This document shows, in pieces, positions 55,630 through 64,000 of a stretch of 64,000 nucleotides of DNA. Each line of letters opens with the position of its first letter. Within the stretch, counting starts at the first letter, position 1. The notes beneath the pieces were generated by a model. That model made no database searches, had not been told where the DNA came from, and was given only the letters and a program-made list of their open reading frames with translations. Source of the DNA: Dastarcus helophoroides. Lineage: Eukaryota; Arthropoda; Insecta; Coleoptera; Bothrideridae. A program made the position numbers and the translations under genes. The stretch is taken from assembly GCA_028583605.1 (NCBI GenBank), contig CM053327.1:40010522-40074521 (forward strand). The letters are read 5' to 3'.

Positions 55630-56735
55630 AAATCAGTCTTTGAAGATAACCAAGGACCAGTCCGTTCCACCAAAAAAAAAAGGTAATCATTTTGCCTTTT
55701 TATGAATTGTTTGTTTAATTTAAAGTTGAAATTTTATTCTTCATGGTAGACCCTTATTGACCGGAAATATTATGTTTTTTTCAATTTAACATTTCTTCGG
55801 TCCACTTTGGAAATATTTAAATTTTTATGGTTTGTTGACAATTTTCTAAAAAATTTATATATAAAATTAAAATTTTTAGATTAAAGTCAGTAGCGGCTCC
55901 TAACCAAAAGTAATGGGGATGCTGCGACAATGTTTAACGTTTTAAAATGTTTAAGATTTCGACTGAAAATTTCGACATTTTTAAAACGTTACTTTTTGAA
56001 AACTATAAATTTCCTGACAATGTCGCGTTTTTTGAGAGGTTGGATTTCTTTCCAAATTTCGACTTTATTGCAAAATTTAATTTTTACCATTTGAAAATTC
56101 TTACTTTTTCTGAAAATGTAAATTTTTTCAAATCTGGACTTTTGACTTTTTAAATTTTCGTCTGTTTGCTAAATTTAATCTTTGTTTATTTTTTTTGGAA
56201 AATTATAATTTTTTTTATTGAAAATTTCGATTCTTTATAATTTCGACTGGTTTTTATTTAAATGTCAACTATTTTTCAAAATTTCGACCTTTTTTGCAAA
56301 GTTTCGATTATTTTTTGATTTTTTTATTGAAAATTTGGCTACTTTTCGAAATTCTTTCAAAATTTTGAAAATTCAGAAATTTTATGAAATGTTTTTTGAA
56401 AATTTTATTTTTTTTGACCTACAATTTCAACTTTTTAAAAAAATGTTCCACTTTGATTTAAAATTTTAACTACCAAAAATTTAAATTTTTTCTAAAATTT
56501 TAACTTCTCAGTATTTCAACTTTTGAAAATCTCAATCAATCTGATAATTTTTACTCGTTTTCAATATTCCGGTTTCGAAAATTTTCATTTTTTTAAAAAG
56601 TGTTCAAATTTTCCAACTATTCAAAATTTAAACTTTTTTAAAATTTCGAATTATTTCGTAAATTCGATAAAAATTCTCAAATCTTTTGCAAATTTTGATA
56701 TTTTTTTAATTTCGACTCTAAATTTCGACCTTTTC
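55630..56735. repeat. H fragment followed by AT-rich repeats
   Basis: An H end (TTTGAAGATAACCAAGGACC to CCACCAAAA) lies at about 55636-55675, after the resumed IR 3'-flank homology (CTTGATATCG). The rest is degenerate TTTTCAAAATTTCGAC-type repeat. Short open frames (55947-56153, 56218-56469, 56523-56780) are not supported as genes. Confidence 0.55.
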
Positions 56736-56738
56736 TTT

Positions 56739-57032
56739 TTTGATGGAACGGACTGGTCCTTGGTTATCTTCAAAAATTGAAACACAGAACTTGTCCCCTG
56801 AAACCAAGAAAAATTAAAAAACACAACAAAGGTTGCTCTAACGCGTTTCGACAGCCAAGCTGTCATCTTCAGACAGATATCTGAGTGTCTGAGTATCTGA
56901 AGATGACAGCTTGGCTGTCGAAATGCGTTAGCGTAAACTTTGTTGTGTTTTTTTAATCTTTCTTGGTTTCAGGGAACAAGTTCTGTATTTCAATTTTTGA
57001 ATATAACCAAGGACCAGTCCGTTCCACCAAGA
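56739..57032. repeat. Near-perfect palindromic H element, about 290 bp
   Basis: The left arm (GATGGAACGGACTGGTCCTTG to CATCTTCAGACAGATATC) and right arm (GTATCTGAAGATGACAGC to CAGTCCGTTCCACCA) are inverse copies of about 140 bp with few mismatches and almost no spacer. This is the clearest complete dimeric H element in the window. Transcription from either side would give one long hairpin. A further H tip (AACGCGTTTCGACAGCC) lies at 57053-57085. Confidence 0.75.
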
Positions 57033-57085
57033 GATTTTCCAAAATTAACTGAAACGCGTTTCGACAGCCAAGCTGTCATCTTCAG

Positions 57086-57392
57086 ATAGAAACTTTTCTT
57101 TTAAAAATTCTTCTTTTCCAAAATTTTGAGTTCTTTTGAACATTTGAAAGATTTTAAAAATGTTTGCCTTGTCAACAAATTTCGACTTTCTTTATTGAAA
57201 ATTTTACCCTTTTTTTAAATCTGCATTTTTTTGAAAATTTTGACCATTTTAATTCCCACTTTGTTGAAAATTCCGGCCTTTTTCAAATGTTCGAACTTTT
57301 AAAAATTTTAGTCGTTTTCCAAAATTTAAAATTTTTGGAAAACTTAAAAAATCGATTTCTTTAGCTTATTTATCGATATATCGTTGCCATCC
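57086..57392. other. AT-rich sequence, no gene
   Basis: Degenerate AT-rich repeat ending in TTTATCGATATATCGTTGCC, a word common near transposon debris in insects. Nothing else recognised. Confidence 0.4.
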
Positions 57393-57749
57393 CTAACCAA
57401 CAGTTAAACGGCCATCACCTTCCAAAAGGCGTTGAACAGCGTTAATCTTGTCCGAAGTCACACTAGTCCGAGGACGACGGCCACGGGATTCATTTTCTAC
57501 TCGAGTTCGTCTTTCCAAAAATATTTTGTGCCATTCTTACACTTGAGTTTTCTTCAAACAAGTATCCCCAAACTGAGCTTCTAGCCTACGAAGAATTTCG
57601 GCTGGCTTTACACCTTCAACGGCAAGTAATTTGATAATAATGCGCTGCGCAACGTGCGGATGAACCTCTTGCTCACCCATTGTATTTACAGCTAACAAAC
57701 GCCGAGAACTGAATTCGCTTGAGTGCAGGAAGTCACGTGATATCCCCAC
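57393..57749 (-). pseudogene. Transposase N-terminal fragment, mariner/SETMAR-like
   Basis: The minus-strand frame starts MGISRDFLHS; the recognisable part includes VEGVKPAEILRRLEAQFGD, KKTQV and then, after an in-frame TAA at 57537-57539, EWHKIFLERRTRVENESRGR and VTSDKINAVQRLLEGD. This is the DNA-binding helix-turn-helix region typical of mariner-family transposases and SETMAR-like proteins. No catalytic domain follows. The stop replaces the Tyr usually found between QV and EWH. A dead fragment. Confidence 0.75.
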
Positions 57750-58078
57750 CTAGCATGTCTAAGAGTATGCGCCCTCAGGGCGACATGATAGAATATCCGG
57801 TTCATATTTGATTTACCCTCCTAGTTTTAAATATTTTCTGGTAATAATTCTGCTCAAATGAAACATAATGCAATATTTTCCAATTTGTAGCATTTAAAGG
57901 CTAACAGATAAGTAATTACTATTAATTTCGAACGAAATACTCAATTTAAAAATCAAATGCATGTCGTTCATCAATATGTAATTCAACTACATTAATCAAA
58001 TAGAAACAGCGCATTTAAAAATTAAAATCCAACAAATCAAGCATCGTTCCACAGCGATGATTACTTTTCCAATGGACA
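57750..58078. other. Upstream region of IR-E
   Basis: No repeat family recognised; presumably contains the IR-E promoter. It shares no obvious block with the upstream regions of IR-B to IR-D. Confidence 0.4.
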
Positions 58079-59848
58079 ATGTTCCCCAGGATAATTATTC
58101 TATTTCACTTTACTTGGCATATATCAGAAGGATCATATTTGAAAGCTATAAATAATTCTGAAATTAATAAGCAACTCAGTGAGTGCGCACTAGAATCAGT
58201 TTATAATTTTTTCGACAAAAAATTCCCAGTTCATATTTTTATCGATTGTGGCGATGAAAATTTAAGCGACACGCTGATTAAACATTTCATGGAAAATAAC
58301 TGGACAACACTCAATCATTTACACCATTCGCGAATCCATGGGCCCAAAAGCGAAGTGGATGTAGTGACCCCCAAAAATTTCGTAATACAAATTTGCAGCC
58401 AAACGACATGGAAAGCGATTAGGAGGAGAAGATGGGAACTCTTGAAATATAAGTACGTCAACATGTTAATCCTAAAAACTGTTAAAAACATAAACTTGGT
58501 AAATATATGGGGGAATTTCAAAGGGATCAACACAGCTGTAATACACAGCGGCGATGAAGGTGGATTTTTAATTTGGAAAAGAATGAAACGATCATGTGAG
58601 GAAGACGAAGTGAAATTCGTTTGTCCAAAGGGGATTTTGAATGCAACGTTGGATAAAAACAAGGTGATTAGCCACAAAAAGTGCCCCCTGGAAGCGAAAC
58701 TGGTGCTACATAGTCCCTACACTTACCAACAAAATGGACATTTCGATGGTTTTGAAATTAGAATCTTGGATGCCATTGGTGAACATTTGAAAGTACCGAT
58801 TATTTATAAGAGCGTGGACATTTCAAATAAGGGTCGAATCTTTGGAAATGGTACAACAACAGGTTTGATGAGTTATTTGACGAAAAATGTTATAGATCTC
58901 GCTGTTGGTGGATTAACTATTTCATTGGAAAGATTCCTCAACATAAATCCAAGTAACACTTACTATATAGAACATTTTATTTGGTGCGTGCCAAATAGTG
59001 AAAGAAAACCATCATATATAGTATCTGGTCTAGAAATCATTATATTTTTAATCATTTATTGGATAACTGCTTCCATAGTTATCGTTTTGTTCAATATTTA
59101 CCAAAAATCTGAAAGAAACTTGTTTGAGGAATTATGGTATTCACTTCAAATGCATTTCACTATTATGATTAATTTACCCATTAAAGCTCCATCGCCTAAT
59201 TCCATTAGAATACTACTTCTAACGTTTATGTTATTTTCAATGGAATTGAAAATAATGCGCGACTCAGCGTTAACAAGCAATTTGACCAAATTCAAATACC
59301 ATCAACCGATAAAAAATATAGACGAACTCTTAATTAGTCCTCTAAGGTTTTATTCCTCGCCCTCAGCCAGCGCAATACATTCACCTCAGGACTACCACGA
59401 CAGAGAAATACTGAAAAGGTGGCACAATTGTCCCAATCTGACTTTATGCTTCGAGAAAATTGCTAATCGAAAAAATGTAGCGGTTGCTGCTCAAGAATTA
59501 TTTGCCATATATGCAACAAATAATCTTCGAGACAAGAACTTTCGTCCACTGGTTCACTGTTTGTCAGATCGTTCAAAAATGATGCCATTGGGAATCATGA
59601 TGAAAAAGAACTTTTTATTTAAAACGGAATTCAATTTGATTATATCGAGACTTGTTCAGTCTGGATTAATAAAGAAATGGAAGCAGGAAGTTTTGAAGAA
59701 ACCATTTCCAGATCCACCAACTTTAACAGTTATCTCTAAATTGAACCTATGGAATTTAGAGATGTATTTTTACGTATTTGGTATTGGGTGTGCCTTGTCT
59801 TCATTTATACTTGCTTTAGAAATATTTGTATATAAATTTTATAAATGA
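58079..59848 (+). CDS. IR-E: divergent ionotropic receptor, intronless
   Basis: 589 residues. Signal peptide 1-19 (MFPRIIILFHFTWHIS...). S1 about 203-310 with GRIFGNGTTTGLM at 252-264, DLAVG at 273-277 and Arg285 in TISLERF at the ligand-carboxylate position; IWCVPNSERKPSY at 301-313 ends S1. M1 about 318-340, pore-like segment 345-365, M2 375-392, ALTSNLTKF 397-405 (SYTANLAAF counterpart), S2 406-555, LNLWNLE 555-561, M3 563-583. It is closer to IR-A than to IR-B/C/D in the S1 motifs (NGTTTGLM, YYIEH). Probable chemosensory channel subunit; ligand unknown. Confidence 0.88.
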   Translation: MFPRIIILFHFTWHISEGSYLKAINNSEINKQLSECALESVYNFFDKKFPVHIFIDCGDENLSDTLIKHFMENNWTTLNHLHHSRIHGPKSEVDVVTPKNFVIQICSQTTWKAIRRRRWELLKYKYVNMLILKTVKNINLVNIWGNFKGINTAVIHSGDEGGFLIWKRMKRSCEEDEVKFVCPKGILNATLDKNKVISHKKCPLEAKLVLHSPYTYQQNGHFDGFEIRILDAIGEHLKVPIIYKSVDISNKGRIFGNGTTTGLMSYLTKNVIDLAVGGLTISLERFLNINPSNTYYIEHFIWCVPNSERKPSYIVSGLEIIIFLIIYWITASIVIVLFNIYQKSERNLFEELWYSLQMHFTIMINLPIKAPSPNSIRILLLTFMLFSMELKIMRDSALTSNLTKFKYHQPIKNIDELLISPLRFYSSPSASAIHSPQDYHDREILKRWHNCPNLTLCFEKIANRKNVAVAAQELFAIYATNNLRDKNFRPLVHCLSDRSKMMPLGIMMKKNFLFKTEFNLIISRLVQSGLIKKWKQEVLKKPFPDPPTLTVISKLNLWNLEMYFYVFGIGCALSSFILALEIFVYKFYK

Positions 59849-60049
59849 AAACTGATTTTTTTTAACCGCAAACATTTTTAGAATATCCAAATAGAGGTAC
59901 ATCGTGCGACAGTTCAATACCAACCGACTACTAAATCATTTCTAGCTTTTTTTTTTTCAGCATTCGAAATCCAGCAAGAAATTTCGAGGACAATGCTGAA
60001 AAATTGAATTTCAAATCGATATAACTATGGTGAACGTTATTAGGGTTTT
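59849..60049. other. 3' flank of IR-E
   Basis: Short AT-rich flank with a local inverted pair (TTTCAGCATTCG and GACAATGCTGAAAA). No gene or clear polyadenylation signal close to the stop. Confidence 0.35.
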
Positions 60050-60739
60050 TTTAATGCAGAGACCAATCGGCTTGAATATTCATCAGATTCAGAGTTTCGT
60101 AACCAAAGACCTGTTTCGATCTTATTAGATCTCGTCTAATTAGGTTCAAAGACCGATGATAGCTTGGTCTTGGACAGGTTTCTTTCTAAGCAGAAGCTTC
60201 CAAACTCTGAATCTGATAAATGTTCAAACCTATTGATCTGTGCATTAGAATGTTGTCTTCTGGGATCTTCCTAAAGAGCAACCGTTTTGCTAAGCGTTTG
60301 TGTTTCCAAACTGACGAGATCTAATAAGATCGAAACCGATATTTGGTTTCCAAACTTCGAATCTAATTAATGTTACCTATTGGTCTTTGGACCAGTTTCT
60401 TTCTAAGCCAAAGCTTCCAAACTCTGAATCTGATAAATGATCAAACCTATTGATTTGTGCATTAGAATGTTGTCTTCTGGGATCTTCTTAAAGAGCAACC
60501 GTTTTGCTAAGCGTTTGTGTTTCCAAACTGACGAGATCTAATAAGATCGAAGCCGGTATTTGGTTTCCAAACTTCGAATCTAATTAATGTTACCTATTGG
60601 TCTTTGGACCAGTTTCTTTCTAAGCCAAAGCTTCCAAACTCTGAATCTGATAAATGTTCAAACCTATTGATCTGTGCATTAGAATGTTGTTTTCTGGGAT
60701 CTTCCTAAAGAGCAACCGTTTTGCTAAGCGTTTGTGTTT

Positions 60740-60780
60740 CCAAACTGACGAGATCTAATAAGATCGAAACCGGTATTTGG
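60740..60780 (+). ncRNA. Predicted hammerhead ribozyme, satellite unit 3 (canonical core)
   Basis: CCAAA (stem I), CTGACGA at 60745-60751, GATC with loop TAATAA and GATC (stem II), GAAA at 60766-60769, CCGG, T-A at 60774-60775, TTTGG closing stem I. The predicted cut falls after 60775. Confidence 0.6.
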
Positions 60781-60956
60781 TTTCCAAACTTCGAATCTAA
60801 TTAATGTTACCTATTGGTCTTTGGACCAGTTTCTTTCTAAGCCAAAGCTTCCAAACTCTGAATCTGATAAATGTTCAAACCTATTGATTTGTGCATTAGA
60901 ATGTTGTCTTCTGGGATCTTCCTGAAGAGCAACCGTTTTGCTAAGCGTTTGTGTTT

Positions 60957-60997
60957 CCAAACTGACGAGATCTAACAAGATCGAAACCGGTATTTGG
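60957..60997 (+). ncRNA. Predicted hammerhead ribozyme, satellite unit 4 (canonical core)
   Basis: Same layout with loop TAACAA in stem II. The predicted cut falls after 60992, exactly 217 bases from unit 3. Confidence 0.6.
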
Positions 60998-61390
60998 TTT
61001 CCAAACTTCGAATCTAATTAATGTTACCTATTGGTCTTTGGACCAGTTTCTTTCTAAGCCAAAGCTTCCAAATTCTGAATCTGATAAATGTTCAAACCTA
61101 TTGATCTGTGCATTAGAATGTTGTCTTCTGGGATCTTCCTGAAGAGCAACCGTTTTGCTAAGCGTTTGTGTTTCCAAACTGACGAGATCTAATAAGATCG
61201 AAGCCGGTATTTGGTTTCCAAACTTCGAATCTAATTAATGTTACCTATTGGTCTTTGGACCAGTTTCTTTCTAAGCCAAAGCTTCCAAACTCTGAATCTG
61301 ATAAATGTTCAAACCTGTTGATTTGAGCATTAGAATGTTGTCTTCTGGGATCTTCCTAAAGAGCAACCGTTTTGCTAAGCGTTTGTGTTT

Positions 61391-61431
61391 CCAAACTGAC
61401 GAGATCTAATAAGATCGAAACCGGTATTTGG
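61391..61431 (+). ncRNA. Predicted hammerhead ribozyme, satellite unit 6 (canonical core)
   Basis: Same layout with loop TAATAA; predicted cut after 61426. Units 2 (60523-60563) and 5 (61174-61214) have GAAG in place of GAAA. Units 1 (60306-60346) and 7 (61608-61648) have changed stem III bases (CCGA and CGGA). These four are probably weak or inactive. Confidence 0.6.
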
Positions 61432-61690
61432 TTTCCAAACTTCGAATCTAATTAATGTTACCTATTGGTCTTTGGACCAGTTTATTTCTAAGCCAAAGCT
61501 TCCAAACTCTGAATCTGATAAATGTTCAAACCTATTGATTTGTGCATTAGAATGTTGTCTTCTGGGATCTTCCTAAAAAGCAACCGTTTTGCTAAGCGTT
61601 TGTGTTTCCAAACTGACGAGATCTAACAAGATCGAAACGGATATTTGGTTTTCAAACTTCAAATCTAATTAATGTTCAACCCTATTGGTC

Positions 61691-62257
61691 TATGCATTAG
61701 AATCCTTGTCTTCTGGGAACTTTCCTAGAGAGCAACCGCTTCGCTAAGTGGTAGTGTTTCAACTGTTGGTAGTTCAGCTACCTATGATTCACTATACACA
61801 CCTGGAGGGCTGCATAAATTTGCAGTCTAGGTTGTATTCTACTTGCTTAATATTTATTATTTTATATTTTGGGGCAAATATAAAATTCTTATTTTATCAA
61901 AATTTCTAGTTTAAACTTCAAATTTTCAATTCCCTTAAGACAACTTTACATAAATTTCCATTTTTCGAACATTCAATTATGTTAATTTCGAATCTTAATT
62001 CAAAACCTCCTCAAAAAAGTGGAAATTTTTATAAAAAAGATAAACAATTTTAGAAATAGATCAATTTTCAAGTTGAAAATAAAAATTTCTAAATTAAAAC
62101 CAAAACAGGATTCTCAAAATTTAGAACGCTTTGCGAGGTGGCAGTGTTTCAATTATTGGTAGTTCAGCTACCTATGATACACTATACACGTTTAGAGGGC
62201 TGCCTACTGTAGTCTAGATCGCATTCTATTTGCTGTGTGCTTTTTAAACAATCTTTT
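61691..62257. repeat. S-family fragments separated by AT-rich sequence
   Basis: 61691-61855 carries TTGTCTTCTGGGAACTTTCC, AGCAACCGCTTCGCTAAG, ACACCTGGAGGGCTGC and GTTGTATTCTACTTGC, the usual S right part. A second, more decayed copy lies at about 62130-62235. AT-rich sequence lies between them. Confidence 0.6.
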
Positions 62258-62695
62258 TTTGGTGGAAGGGACTAATCCTTGGTTATCTTCAAAAATTGAA
62301 ATACAAATCTTGTCCCCTGAAACTAAAAAAAAAAGATTAAAAAATATAACAAAGTGTAATGTATCTCTCTGAAGATGATAGCTTGGCTAGAGCAACCTTT
62401 GTTGTGTTTTTAAATCTTTCTTGGTTTCAGGGGACAAAGCAAACACACAACAAAGCATAATGTATTCCTCTGAAGATGATAGCGTGGCTAGCGAAACGCG
62501 TTATCGAACCTTTGTTGTGTTTTTTAATCTTTCTTGGTTTCTGGGGACAAAAGAAAAACACAACAAAGTGTAATGTATCTCTCTGAAAATGATAGTTGGC
62601 TATCGAAACGCGTTAGAGCAACTTTTGTTGTGTTTTTCAATCCTTCTTGGTTTCAAAGGACCAGATCTGTATTTCAATTTTTAAACAATCTTTTG
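62258..62695. repeat. H-family cluster
   Basis: One forward H arm (GGTGGAAGGGACTAATCCTTG) followed by three inverted arms, each with TATCTCTCTGAAGATGATAGC or a variant, GCGTTAGAGCAAC and TTTCTTGGTTTC. The middle arm keeps TCTGAAGATGATAGCGTGGC and GCGAAACGCGTTATCG. The open frame at 62534-62809 is H sequence. Confidence 0.6.
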
Positions 62696-63100
62696 CTTAG
62701 GACGTCTCACAATTGGCGTTCCTTATATCTGGTTACTAGTCCCACTTTCAGCTTCTGTTTCGGCGAAAAAAAAACGGGTTTCAGCCGCGTATCAGTCGAT
62801 TCAAAATAGGACGAAACTTCGGCTCAGCCGAAACTTCAAATTTTAAGTTTAGATCCAAATTTTGAAGAAAAAATGTTTCAATTTTTAGAATATACTCGTC
62901 ATTTACAAAAGGAAGTTTAGATTTAACGCTATGTACACCTATCTCCTTTTCAAAATTGCAATTTGAGGTGGATATAATCTAACTTTTTTTTGAAAATGTC
63001 GAGTTTTTGAAGACTAGAGTGTTTTATTTTTGATTATTCAAAAGAAGCCGAATTTTTTTTTGATTTCTTTCGAATTTACGATTTTTTTTAATTAGATCTT
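62696..63100. other. Unassigned, partly GC-richer sequence
   Basis: A GC-richer patch at about 62697-62835 (CGGGTTTCAGCCGCGTATCAG, CTTCGGCTCAGCCG) is unlike its neighbours and unassigned; AT-rich sequence follows. No gene. Confidence 0.35.
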
Positions 63101-63104
63101 TTGC

Positions 63105-63602
63105 ATGCAAGTAGAATGCAACCTAGATTACAAATTCATGAAGCCCTTCCAGACGTGTATAGTGGGTGAATCATAGGTGGCTGAACTACCGAACTACCAA
63201 CAGTTGAAACACTGCCACCTAGCGAAGCGGTTGCTCTCTAGGAAATTTCCCAGAAGACACAAGGATTCTAATGCACAGACCAATCAATAGGTAACATTTA
63301 TTAGATTCGAAGTTTGGAAACCAAAAACCGGTTTCGATCTTGTTAGATCTCGTCAATTTGGTATATCCAACTCGAATGCTAATAAATGTTCCGACAAGTA
63401 AGTACTAAAGAATTCACGGACGTCAAGCATGTGACTCTTAGTACTACCACCTATTGATCCATAGAGAAACTATGGCCACCGCCAACAATGTCGTAGGCAA
63501 GTAGAATGCAACCTAGACTACAAATTCATGCAGCCCTCCAGGCGTGTATAGTGAATCATAGGTAGCTGAACTACCAACAGTTGAAATACTGCCATCTAGG
63601 GT
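63105..63602. repeat. S-family repeat, two pieces in tandem
   Basis: Both pieces start with CAAGTAGAATGCAACCTAGA (63109 and 63498) and end in CAACAGTTGAAA with CTGCCA. Between them is the segment with TAATGCACAGACCAAT, the hammerhead-like region (63320-63362, minus strand) and CCACCTATTGATCCATAG. In this copy the core reads TTGACGA, so the essential first C is lost. Confidence 0.65.
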
Positions 63603-64000
63603 CAACATTTACAAATAAAATACTAGAAATTAAAAATAAAAGTATGTTCATTCTCAATTTCTTGAATTTAAAATGTAAAAACTGGTAAAAACCAAAGTTT
63701 GGGAAAACTAAATTTAAAAATTTAATTAATTTAATTTAAATTGAATTTTAAAATGAAATTTCGAATATACACAGATTTTCAAAGTTTGGCAAAATTATCG
63801 AAATTTTATATGTGAAGTCGATATTTAAAAAAAACCAATTTCCAAAATTTCTACAAAAAAAGCTACGTTTCAAGTTTCAAGTCGAAATTTTATAGAAAAC
63901 CTGACCTAATTTAAAATTTAAGCTAAGGATTTTGCAAAGTAATTTTTTTTAATTATAGCTTTTGTTTGAAGAAATATTGAGATTTCGAGTCTGATTTTAT
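63603..64000. other. AT-rich sequence, nothing recognised
   Basis: AAATTT-rich sequence with a few CGAAA words; no gene or named repeat. Confidence 0.4.

Larger units (their letters stand above)
60050..61690 (+). repeat. 217-bp tandem satellite (S family), seven units
   Basis: The word ACCAGTTTCTTTCTAAG (first unit ACAGGTTTC) starts at 60174, 60391, 60608, 60825, 61042, 61259 and 61476: an exact spacing of 217 bases throughout. Units are highly similar and include TCTGATAAATGTTCAAACC, GTGCATTAGAATGTTG, AAGAGCAACCGTTTTGC, CTGACGAGATCTAA and ACCGGTATTTGG. Each unit carries one hammerhead-like motif on the plus strand. A diverged S copy lies just before the array (60060-60150) and a dispersed-type S tail follows. 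Confidence 0.9.

Overview
The window looks like repeat-rich, AT-rich insect nuclear DNA, most probably from a beetle. The order is an inference from the intronless divergent ionotropic receptors and the insect-style Kazal protein. No bacterial-type gene organisation, rRNA or tRNA was recognised. Fewer than 12 kb code for protein; the rest is satellites, inverted repeats and mobile elements.

Layout. 0.3-1.2 kb: tandem copies of a dispersed repeat. 2.8-11.3 kb: one spliced gene for a secreted Kazal-type protease-inhibitor-like protein. It has four exons, reconstructed here from matching splice phases, and its 6.4-kb second intron holds a solo LTR and satellite DNA. 12.6-14.4 kb: IR-A, an intronless ionotropic receptor (IR) gene on the minus strand. 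14.9-23.5 kb: a very large inverted duplication of repeat DNA. 23.5-28.9 kb: dispersed repeats and a 365-bp tandem array. 29.7-51.4 kb: three plus-strand IR genes (IR-B, IR-C, IR-D) in a 9.92-kb tandem duplication, each intergenic unit carrying a Tc1/mariner-type element with 423-bp terminal inverted repeats. 52.1-55.6 kb: a 3.46-kb foldback-like element with an 8-bp target duplication. 58.1-59.8 kb: IR-E. 60.0-61.7 kb: a 217-bp satellite array, followed by more dispersed repeats.

The five IRs are about 590-600 residues long, single-exon, and share a signal peptide, a split ligand-binding domain, three membrane helices and a conserved S1 arginine. They form a local tandem family of probable chemosensory ligand-gated channel subunits. 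IR-C is a clean chimera: its first ~135 codons match IR-D and the rest matches IR-B, as expected from unequal crossing-over between two neighbouring paralogues.

The least expected signal is in the repeats. Two short families, called S and H here, carry the layout of a type I hammerhead ribozyme: CUGANGA, a stem II hairpin, GAAA, a minimal palindromic stem III, a U-H cleavage dinucleotide, and a stem I formed with the 5' flank. In S the core is complete and recurs once per 217-bp satellite unit. In H the core is degenerate (one extra base), but its stem II shows compensatory changes between copies. These are predictions from reading the sequence; no folding, search or RNA data were available.
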